From Dysgonamonadaceae bacterium (lineage in GTDB: Bacteria > Bacteroidota > Bacteroidia > Bacteroidales > Azobacteroidaceae), in NCBI GenBank assembly GCA_031276105.1, contig JAISNS010000260.1, positions 1 through 14,453 of the forward strand: DNA of 14,453 nucleotides, written 5' to 3'. The position numbers and the translations under genes were made by a program. Below are positions 7,875 to 14,453 of this stretch, piece by piece. The notes under the pieces are model-generated. The model had not been told where the DNA came from and made no database searches. It was given only the letters and a program-made list of their open reading frames with translations. The stretch's first letter is position 1. Each line of letters opens with the position of its first letter.

Positions 7875-9260
7875 ATGAAAAGATACATAACGGAATTTTT
7901 TTTCTTGCTCCTATTCGCTTCGTGTAGTGATTTTTTGGAACTCACCCCTGTTTCGGAAGCGTCGGCTCCCAATTTTTATCGAAATGCCAAAGACATGAAA
8001 GTCGCATTAAACGGAGCATACGCCTCGTTGCAATCCAACAGCATGTATCGTTCCGATTACACAACCCTGATGGAAGTCCGCTCCGACAACATCGCAGATA
8101 ATAATCCCGGCGGCGCTGCCGGCATTTATTATAACATCGACAAATTCACAGCAAAAGGCGACAACACGGTCATTCGGGACGTGTGGAAAACAACCTACAA
8201 GCAAATTTACCGGCTCAACGAAATCCTTGATAAAACAGATGTAGTGGTTGAACCCGGTCTGCGAACGCAATACGAAGGTGAAGCGCGTTTTCTCCGCGCC
8301 CTGGCCTATTTCAATATCGTGCGCCTGTGGGGAAACGCCCCTTTAATTCTCAGTCCGATTACCACGCAGGAAGCTTATTCACAGACAAGAAAAAGCGTAA
8401 ATGATATCTATGTGGCGATTGAAGCAGATTTGGATTTTGCCAAACAATTGCCTGAAAACTATACCGCTGATGCAGATTTGGGACGCGCCACATCCGTCGC
8501 CGCCAAAACACTGTTAGCGAAAGTGTACCTCACTCAAAAGAAATATCGCGAAGCTGCTTCATTGCTGGAAGATTTGGTTATCAATTACAGCGATACTTAC
8601 AGTTTACAGGACACTCCAGCAGATGTTTTTGATGTAACAAAGAAAATGAATAAAGAAATCCTTTTTGCTGTCCGGTTTTCAAAAACCATTCCCGGTGAAA
8701 GCAGTTCTACTCACGACGCCTATACCAATAAATTCGGCATGGATGCAGCTCTTCTTTCCAGCTACAAAGGAAGCGACAAACGGAAAGCCTTGCTTTCTTA
8801 TACCCGGGTAAACAGCACATTCATTGTGCGAAAATATGCCGACACTCCTGATCTTTCCACCAATGGAGTAGGCGTAGACTTCCCCGTGTTGCGTTGGGCA
8901 GACGTATTGCTGATGTATGCCGAAGCGTTGAACGAAGTAGCATACAGCGGCGATGAAACGGCCGCCGCATTCTCTGCATTAAATGCCGTCCGCCGCAGAG
9001 CGAGCGCTTCGCTTTACACGGCGGCAATACTTCCGGACCAGAACAGTTTCCGGGAAGCCGTTTGGTTGGAGCGCCGGTTGGAATTACCGCTGGAAAATCA
9101 TCGCTGGTTCGATTTACTCCGCACAGGTAAAGCCATCGAAGCCATGAAAGCGGTAAAATTAGACATTACCGGAAACGACTTATTATACCCGATTCCTGAA
9201 TCGGAAGTTTTAATCATGAACAATCCAGCCGGATTTCCCCAAAATCCCGGATACAATTAA
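7875..9260 (+). CDS. SusD/RagB-type surface substrate-binding lipoprotein
   Basis: This is the lid and binding partner of the SusC transporter encoded 19 bases upstream. A short signal peptide ends in the lipobox LFASC, with lipidation predicted at Cys17, followed by SDFLE, an acidic stretch of the kind that sends Bacteroidetes lipoproteins to the cell surface. Family motifs include NFYRNAKDMKVALNGAYASL (about 33-52), GEARFLRALAYFNIVRLWG in the middle, PVLRWADVLLMYAEALNE, and LERRLELPLENHRWFDLLRTG near the C-terminus. The end is YPIPESEVLIMN...PQNPGYN. At 461 residues it is on the short side for SusD proteins, but both the TPR-like helices and the C-terminal signature are present. The ligand is unknown. 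Confidence 0.96.
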   Translation: MKRYITEFFFLLLFASCSDFLELTPVSEASAPNFYRNAKDMKVALNGAYASLQSNSMYRSDYTTLMEVRSDNIADNNPGGAAGIYYNIDKFTAKGDNTVIRDVWKTTYKQIYRLNEILDKTDVVVEPGLRTQYEGEARFLRALAYFNIVRLWGNAPLILSPITTQEAYSQTRKSVNDIYVAIEADLDFAKQLPENYTADADLGRATSVAAKTLLAKVYLTQKKYREAASLLEDLVINYSDTYSLQDTPADVFDVTKKMNKEILFAVRFSKTIPGESSSTHDAYTNKFGMDAALLSSYKGSDKRKALLSYTRVNSTFIVRKYADTPDLSTNGVGVDFPVLRWADVLLMYAEALNEVAYSGDETAAAFSALNAVRRRASASLYTAAILPDQNSFREAVWLERRLELPLENHRWFDLLRTGKAIEAMKAVKLDITGNDLLYPIPESEVLIMNNPAGFPQNPGYN

Positions 9261-9275
9261 ATAATTGACAAAACG

Positions 9276-10535
9276 ATGAAAACAAAGATTTTGCTAATAC
9301 TCTTTCTTCTTTCATGCCTAGGCAAATTGAGCGCAAAAAATATTTACGTGTCGGCGCAAGCAGAAGGCGAACCGTTAGAAGTGTGGAGCGAAGGGTATCT
9401 GGATATCCATCACATCAACACCGGTTGCGGGAACGCCGCCTTCTGTATCTTGCCGGACGGTACAACCCTGTTAATCGACGCCGGAGCAAACAATCCCAAT
9501 TCGGAACGGCATGTGGCGCCCCGCCCCAACAGCAGCAAAACGCCCGGAGCTTGGATAGCCGATTACATCCTGCGCCACAGGCCGCCAAACAGAGTAGCGA
9601 TAATCGATTATTTTTTGGCTACACACTTCGACAAAGATCATATCGGTGGAGTTTTTAAAACAAAAAGTACAAACGCCGATTACTATCTGACCGGAATTTC
9701 CGAAGTGGCCGAATACATACCCGTAAATAAAATCATCGACCGCGGTTACCCCGACTACAACACGGTAAAACCGGCGGAAAGCGAAACGCATTTTTATAAT
9801 TACCTGAATTTCATTGAATATCAAAAAACATTGAATCCCGACCTCATGGAGCGGTTTCGTGTTGGCGCAAACAATCAGTTTGTATTAAAATACGATACGG
9901 AAGCCGCTTATGCCGGAAAATTTGAAATCCGCAACCTGATTGCCAACGGAGTCATGTGGACAGGCACAGAAACGCAAACCACATCGCTTTTTCCCGACCT
10001 AAACGGATTGAGCAACTCCGACTTACCGGAAGAAAACACGCTAAGTTGTGGCATCAAACTCACGTATGGAAAATTCAATTATTTCAATGCCGGTGATTTG
10101 ACCGGATACCCCAAACCCGGACGACCCCAATGGCATGACTTGGAAACGCCGTTAGCCCCAATCGTAGGGAAAGTCGAAGTCTGCAATGTCAATCATCACG
10201 GATACAACAACGCCACCAACGATCTTTTTATAAAAACACTGGCGCCGCTTGTATTTGTCATACAGGCTTCCGACGCGCTGCATCCCAATCATTCCACTCT
10301 TTTTCGGATGCTTGCCAAACAATTGTATGCCGACGCCCGCGATATTTTCGCCACCAACTTGCATCCTGCCGCCAAAATAGTGATCGGCGACTTGACCGGT
10401 CAAATGAAAAGCGCCCAAGGGCACATTGTCGTTCGCGTTTCGCCCGGCGGTTCAGACTTTATGATTTACATCATTGACGACAGCAATACCGGTTATACGG
10501 TTAATGCAGCTTATGGCCCCTATTTCTGCAAATAA
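9276..10535 (+). CDS. Exported metallo-beta-lactamase-fold hydrolase, ComEC C-terminal type
   Basis: This is a stand-alone MBL-fold hydrolase resembling the C-terminal domain of the competence protein ComEC. Visible features in order: an export signal at 1-20 (cleavage after LSA, or lipidation at Cys14 within LLSC), IHHINTGCGNAAFCILPDG (45-62) as the first strands, LIDAGA (66-71), the metal motif THFDKDHIGG (116-125), NAGDL (271-275), VNHHG (305-309) and HPNHS (336-340). The metal motif is HxDxDH, with Asp in place of the second His, as in ComEC-like members. It ends in a GHIVVRVSPGG...YGPYFCK segment and has no T9SS sorting domain. It lies 15 bases after susD in the same operon and is the only predicted enzyme there. 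A phosphodiesterase or nuclease activity is inferred from the family; esterase or another hydrolase activity is possible. Confidence 0.85.
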   Translation: MKTKILLILFLLSCLGKLSAKNIYVSAQAEGEPLEVWSEGYLDIHHINTGCGNAAFCILPDGTTLLIDAGANNPNSERHVAPRPNSSKTPGAWIADYILRHRPPNRVAIIDYFLATHFDKDHIGGVFKTKSTNADYYLTGISEVAEYIPVNKIIDRGYPDYNTVKPAESETHFYNYLNFIEYQKTLNPDLMERFRVGANNQFVLKYDTEAAYAGKFEIRNLIANGVMWTGTETQTTSLFPDLNGLSNSDLPEENTLSCGIKLTYGKFNYFNAGDLTGYPKPGRPQWHDLETPLAPIVGKVEVCNVNHHGYNNATNDLFIKTLAPLVFVIQASDALHPNHSTLFRMLAKQLYADARDIFATNLHPAAKIVIGDLTGQMKSAQGHIVVRVSPGGSDFMIYIIDDSNTGYTVNAAYGPYFCK

Positions 10536-10572
10536 TTTTTTAAAAACTATTCATAACTTATTATTTATCAAA

Positions 10573-12345
10573 ATGAAAAAAGTAAACGCTATTCTATTAT
10601 TACTCGCGCTGACAAGCATGAGTACGAACGCCGCCGACATTTATGTGTCGGCCGCTTACACAAACACGGATGCAAACGGTTCAAAAGCAAAACCGTACAA
10701 AGAACTCCACACCGCATTGTCTGTTGCCGACGCAAACGATGTGATTCACATGGCAGAAGGCAAATACTTGCCGCAAACCGACGCCGTCAACGGAGAACGC
10801 TATTCCACCTTTGTCATCAACAAAAACATGCAAATCAAAGGAGGTTACTCGGCTGATTTTGAAACCGATGAACCGGAAAATTATCCCACTATCCTTAGCG
10901 GTGATTTAGATGGAAACGACTTTTATGACCCGGTATTGGGTATCGCTTCCTCCAACGAGAACAACTCCTATCATGTGATTACAGTCAATGAAGGAGCGAC
11001 TTTGTCACTGGAAGGGCTGACCATACAAGGAGGAAATGCCAATCTGAATGATGTTGCCGGCAAACCCAAATCACAAAACGGAGGCGGTATTTTCAGCCTT
11101 GGAGCATTGAAACTTGAAAACGTAATTGTTACCGGAAACTCCAATGCTGGGAAACCCGGAGCGGGAATCTATTCCAATGCAAACATTGAAGCCAATAAAG
11201 TTTCGTTTTTAGGGAATAAAAGCGGAAACGACGGAGGCGGATTGTACGTCAAAAATGGAATTGCCACAGTAACCAATTGCATGTTCGTCGGAAACGAGGC
11301 CGATAGCGGAGGCGGAGCAATGATGATTGGAGGCACAACCGGAACGTATATCGCAAACAATACGTTTTACTGGAATACAACTTCCCGTTACGGCACCTGC
11401 TCCCTGTATGGCGCAGGAAACGAAACCACCGTTGTATTGGTAAACAACACGTTTGTAAATAACGACATATCCAGCGCAACCAACAAAAACAACGGCGGCG
11501 GGGGAGCTGTCTATGTGAACTGGGGCGGAAACGTTTATTTAGTAAACAACACCATTTTAGGAAATAAGACATTAGACGGAACTGATACCGGTGAAGGAGG
11601 AGCCGTTTACAGCCGTGCCGGAAATCTTTTTCTGGCAAACAATGTCATTGCCGGAAATTTTGCCCCCGACGGAGAAGACATTTATCACAATGGAGGAGAG
11701 CAACAGATTACGTCGCTCGGTTATAACGTATACACTTATGGCGGCGTTGTCAGTGCGTTTATTGATCCGGACAAAGACATTACACTGGGAACAAACAAAG
11801 CGACCGGATTGGCTTTGCTGGCACAAATTTTTGATGGGAATGCTACCGCTTATGTATTTGAAGCCGAAGCCACAAATAATGGTGGAACTACGGAAACCGT
11901 AAAAATCAACGATGCGACCGTTTCCATAGCTACCGGAAAAACAATTGCTTGTTTGCCGGCAACGCAACTTTCGGAAGCGACATTGAACACGGATTTGAAT
12001 AACGATGGCGACCTGGAAGATGTTTTAAACACGGATCAACGGGGCGAAAATCGCAACCTTACCGGAAAAGCCTGCATCGGCGCTTATGATTATTACTCCA
12101 TCGAAACGGGTGCCAATCCGGTATCGGTATCTGGAAGGCACATTCTTTCTCTCTATAACAAACAATTACATGTAAACGGCACGGCTGATTTTGTTTGCAC
12201 CGTATATGATGTTTCCGGCAAAAAACAGATTGAAAAACGGCAAAAAGGCTCATTCAACCTTAATCTTTCTTCTTTACCCCAAGGTGTTTATATTGTGAGA
12301 GTGAACTATCCGGGCGCAGAAACCGTCAGGAAAATTATTTTATAA
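10573..12345 (+). CDS. T9SS-targeted parallel beta-helix surface protein, copy 1
   Basis: This 590-residue exported protein is predicted to be secreted and attached at the cell surface by the type IX system. A signal peptide (1-20, ending STNA) is followed by DIYVSAAYTNTDANGS...KPYKELHTALSVAD, the typical first turns of a pectate-lyase-like/DUF1565 beta-helix. Repeating coils follow, rich in GGG(I/L/A)xx and NNTFxxN/NNVIAGN motifs (about 145-365). A segment ending DQRGENRNLTGKACIGAYD (488-506) looks like the choice-of-anchor Q domain. The C-terminal 70 residues (VSGRHILSLYN..., YDVSGKKQI, LPQGVYIVRV, RKIIL) form a type-A T9SS sorting domain. The frame is open from 10474, but that start would overlap the MBL gene and precede the signal peptide, so the ATG at 10573 is chosen. 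No catalytic residues could be assigned, so binding or adhesion is as likely as lyase activity. Confidence 0.9.
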   Translation: MKKVNAILLLLALTSMSTNAADIYVSAAYTNTDANGSKAKPYKELHTALSVADANDVIHMAEGKYLPQTDAVNGERYSTFVINKNMQIKGGYSADFETDEPENYPTILSGDLDGNDFYDPVLGIASSNENNSYHVITVNEGATLSLEGLTIQGGNANLNDVAGKPKSQNGGGIFSLGALKLENVIVTGNSNAGKPGAGIYSNANIEANKVSFLGNKSGNDGGGLYVKNGIATVTNCMFVGNEADSGGGAMMIGGTTGTYIANNTFYWNTTSRYGTCSLYGAGNETTVVLVNNTFVNNDISSATNKNNGGGGAVYVNWGGNVYLVNNTILGNKTLDGTDTGEGGAVYSRAGNLFLANNVIAGNFAPDGEDIYHNGGEQQITSLGYNVYTYGGVVSAFIDPDKDITLGTNKATGLALLAQIFDGNATAYVFEAEATNNGGTTETVKINDATVSIATGKTIACLPATQLSEATLNTDLNNDGDLEDVLNTDQRGENRNLTGKACIGAYDYYSIETGANPVSVSGRHILSLYNKQLHVNGTADFVCTVYDVSGKKQIEKRQKGSFNLNLSSLPQGVYIVRVNYPGAETVRKIIL

Positions 12346-12364
12346 CGCCTGTTTTCATAACAAA

Positions 12365-14077
12365 ATGGCCATGAACAAACGGTCGATTATTCTGCTCCTG
12401 CTTGGGATACATCCCCTGCTCTATGCGATTGGCGACGGGACAAAAGAGCATCCTTTCAAAACGATCGAACAGGCGCTTGCCGTAGCAGGGGAGGGCGACA
12501 CGATTCGTATCACTTCCGGAAAGTACATCCCTTCCGCTACGTCTTTCGACATAAAAAAGGGAGTAGTCATCATCGGCGGATACGATGAAACGTTTATAAA
12601 CACTACACCGGAAACAACGCTCTTGAGCGGCGATGTTGAAGGCAATGACGTGTATGACGAAACAACAGGGCAACTCATGGCCGGATATGAAGACAATCGT
12701 TACCGAGTGGTACGTGTATGGAGTGATGCTACCCATGTCACCATCGAAAATATAAAAATTCAAGGGGGTTATGCCGCCACAAACGGGTATGACACCGGAG
12801 GAGGAATGATGATACAGGGAAACTCGGTTACGCTGAAAAAGGTAACACTCTCCGGCAATTATTGCTCGGCAGCCGGAGGAGGCGCTATTCATGTACGTAC
12901 CAACTTGAATATGGACAATTGTAAATTGACTGGAAATCAGGGCGCCGGAGATGGCGGCGCCCTGTTTATAAACGGCGAAGCCATTGTAAACGTAACCAAT
13001 ACCCTTTTCCAATATAACCGGTCAACAGCAGGTGCCTCGGTTTTTCTGAAAAATGCACGGTCAGCATATTTTTCGGGGAATACATTTTTGGATAACCATT
13101 CCGGAAGCTACGGAACATTTACGGTCTACAACACAGCCCTGTTGCCGGAACGAACGGTTACTTTGGTAAACAACACCTTTGCCGGCAACCGGGTGGAAGG
13201 CGAAAATGCCGGAGGAACAAACCGGGGAGGCAGCGCCGTATATGTCCGTATTCATACCAATGGTTGGGTAAACCTCGTCAATAATACGATTCTGGCAAAT
13301 TCCTGCGACGCCCGAAACGAAGACGGAAGCATAGCTTCCCAATTAGGAGGCGCTGTTTTTGCCCGCCAAGGTCAGGTAAAAATGGCAAACAACGTGATTG
13401 CCGGAAATTATTCGGCATCCGGTTGTGGCGACGTTTTCAAAACCGGTGGAGTCGTTTACTCGCTGAAACATAATCTGTTTGGAACAAATCAGGGAATCAA
13501 TATTGACCCGGTTGCCGGAGATATATTTGCCGGACAGGATTTTGAATCATCCATCCTTGCGCTCACAAAAACATTCGATGTTTCCGTTTGGGGCAATAAA
13601 CTCACCGGATTTGCCGGAATGAACGGCGGATCGACGCCAACAATCCGTGTTTTGGATGAAACATCCGGCGGGTTGAATATTAAAATCATCCCCTTCGACC
13701 GCTTGCAGGAATCGGCATGGGACATTGACGTAGATAATGACGGAAACACACTCGGTTATTTACAGTACGATCAACGGGGCATTCTTCGCAACCGGGAAGG
13801 CAAGGCCTGCATCGGAGCTTACGAAACGGGTACAGCATCAGAAATACCCGTTACGGAAAAGCAAAACCTGATTTCAGTTTCAGGAAACCGCTTCAAAGTA
13901 AATTCGGAATCTCCGTTTGATTATGAAATATATGACGTAACGGGAAAAACGGTTCGGTCGGGAAAAAAGCAACGCCCGGGAACGGAGGTGGAAGTCAGGA
14001 ATTTATTTCCGGGAGTTTATTTGATTAAAGTGGCCGCAGGTAATCAAACGCAAATAAAAAAATTCTTTTGCAAATAG
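12365..14077 (+). CDS. T9SS-targeted parallel beta-helix surface protein, copy 2
   Basis: This 570-residue paralogue of the preceding protein lies 19 bases downstream and is surely co-transcribed with it. The signal peptide (about 1-21; translation may start at Met3, MNKRSII) runs straight into GDGTKEHPFKTIEQALAVAGEGDTI, so the first IYVSA strand of copy 1 is missing. Shared landmarks are LLSGDVEGNDVYD (86-98), IQGGYA, repeated VNNTxxxN and ANNVIAGN coils (265-350), DQRGILRNREGKACIGAYE (469-487), and a T9SS type-A sorting domain from about 500 (ISVSGNRF, YDVTGKTV, FPGVYLIKV, KKFF). It ends in Cys-Lys, one residue past the usual basic end. The coils differ enough from copy 1 to suggest an old duplication. 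Function is probably surface binding of substrate or matrix; an enzymatic role is not excluded. Confidence 0.9.
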   Translation: MAMNKRSIILLLLGIHPLLYAIGDGTKEHPFKTIEQALAVAGEGDTIRITSGKYIPSATSFDIKKGVVIIGGYDETFINTTPETTLLSGDVEGNDVYDETTGQLMAGYEDNRYRVVRVWSDATHVTIENIKIQGGYAATNGYDTGGGMMIQGNSVTLKKVTLSGNYCSAAGGGAIHVRTNLNMDNCKLTGNQGAGDGGALFINGEAIVNVTNTLFQYNRSTAGASVFLKNARSAYFSGNTFLDNHSGSYGTFTVYNTALLPERTVTLVNNTFAGNRVEGENAGGTNRGGSAVYVRIHTNGWVNLVNNTILANSCDARNEDGSIASQLGGAVFARQGQVKMANNVIAGNYSASGCGDVFKTGGVVYSLKHNLFGTNQGINIDPVAGDIFAGQDFESSILALTKTFDVSVWGNKLTGFAGMNGGSTPTIRVLDETSGGLNIKIIPFDRLQESAWDIDVDNDGNTLGYLQYDQRGILRNREGKACIGAYETGTASEIPVTEKQNLISVSGNRFKVNSESPFDYEIYDVTGKTVRSGKKQRPGTEVEVRNLFPGVYLIKVAAGNQTQIKKFFCK

Positions 14078-14453
14078 GTTTATTATGAATCGGCGAAGCG
14101 TTAACTTTCATCGCAACGGCATTTGTAGGCAGGGCTAACTTGTTCAAAGCGATAGCCGCCGAAGCGTTTATATCGGCATTGGCAATCGTACCGTCGGCAA
14201 TCTTCGCAGCGGTTACGGCATTGTCCGCCAGATGCGAATTAGTAACGCCGTTGCTTGCAATTCCGAGCGTGTAGGGCGAAGCCGTTGTTCCTGCTCCGGA
14301 ACGGATTAATCCGCCGCCGGCAGTGGCCGTTGAGACTTCGTTGCCGACAATACTGTCTTTTTCCGTAAACGGAATTGAATAGATTTACAATTTCTTGTAA
14401 AGTGTTCTCCGATAAATTTTTCCACATCCGATTCCAGATAATAAGTCTTTTGG
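14078..14453. other. Region after the operon with no intact gene
   Basis: Apart from the minus-strand adhesin-like fragment, nothing convincing is seen here. No hairpin followed by a T-tract was found after the stop codon at 14077, so the operon's terminator is not identified. The change of strand and composition directly after the stop suggests a rearrangement boundary close to 14080-14094. Confidence 0.5.
14094..14384 (-). pseudogene. Fragment of a repetitive tail-fibre/adhesin-like protein, no start codon
   Basis: On the minus strand one frame, open from 14384 to a stop at 14025-14027, reads FTEKDSIVGNEV (14369 onward), then GGGLIRSGAGTTASPYTLGI, SNGVTNSHLADNAVTAAKI and ADGTIANADINASAAIALNKL. 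It finishes with LPTNAVAMKVNAS. The TAAKIADGTIANADI-type pattern is typical of low-complexity tail-fibre-like or surface proteins in Bacteroidetes. There is no plausible start (a stop lies at 14385-14387), and after KVNAS at about 14094 the frame runs uselessly into the 3' end of the beta-helix gene. It is best read as a truncated remnant. A separate frame open at the right edge (14427 leftwards, WKNLSENTLQEIVN) might be its upstream part after a frameshift, but this is uncertain. Confidence 0.6.

Noticed and set aside
10474..10572. Upstream start for the first beta-helix gene
   Set aside because: It would overlap the end of the MBL gene and place 33 non-signal residues before an evident signal peptide beginning at 10573.
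11030..11660. Possible CRISPR or DNA tandem repeat in the beta-helix gene
   Set aside because: The NNTF and GGG recurrences are protein-level coils with variable spacing. The DNA is not repeated in identical units, and there are no spacers.
12335..13012. Minus-strand open frame of 225 codons
   Set aside because: It is antisense to the second beta-helix gene. Repetitive Gly/Asn codons often leave the opposite strand open, and no motif is recognisable.
14239..14427. Minus-strand 62-codon open frame as a gene
   Set aside because: Its C-terminal two thirds overlap, in a different frame, the better-supported adhesin-like reading. Only its first residues might be real upstream sequence.

Overview
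This window comes from a member of the phylum Bacteroidota, most likely the order Bacteroidales. The evidence is a SusC/SusD outer-membrane pair, a Bacteroidetes-type ECF sigma factor with a FecR-like anti-sigma factor, a gene pair typical of Bacteroidetes conjugative transposons, and two proteins ending in type IX secretion (T9SS) sorting domains. T9SS cargo argues against Bacteroides itself, which lacks that system, and fits Parabacteroides/Tannerella/Dysgonomonas-like relatives. No species can be named from the sequence.

Positions 1-2118 (minus strand) hold a remnant of an integrative conjugative element. A DUF4099/DUF3945 protein is followed directly by topB, a topoisomerase III gene. topB is broken: its Toprim half is intact, but about 200 codons in the middle, including the segment that should carry the catalytic tyrosine, are missing, and the reading frame changes at the junction near 182-187. 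Positions 2119-2520 are non-coding. They hold a Bacteroidetes-type promoter for the minus-strand pair, a palindrome overlapping it, a minus-strand terminator-like hairpin, and a 20-bp-period direct repeat just before the sigma gene.

Positions 2521-14077 (plus strand) form one functional unit. An ECF sigma factor and a membrane FecR-like anti-sigma factor come first, followed by a terminator-like hairpin. Then comes a tightly spaced run of five exported proteins: a SusC-type TonB-dependent transporter with an N-terminal STN signalling domain, a SusD-type lipoprotein, an exported metallo-beta-lactamase-fold hydrolase of the ComEC C-terminal type, and two paralogous T9SS-targeted parallel beta-helix proteins. 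The likely logic is that a ligand is bound and imported by SusD/SusC, the STN domain signals through the anti-sigma factor to the sigma factor, and the operon is induced. The unusual point is that the locus has no recognisable glycosidase, lyase, sulfatase or protease. Its only predicted enzyme is the MBL-fold hydrolase, which suggests a phosphodiester-containing substrate (nucleic acid, teichoic-acid-like or phosphoglycan). That substrate is an inference.

Positions 14078-14453 contain no intact gene. On the minus strand there is a fragment of a repetitive tail-fibre/adhesin-like protein without a start codon, abutting the end of the last beta-helix gene. No tRNA, rRNA, CRISPR array or complete insertion sequence was seen.
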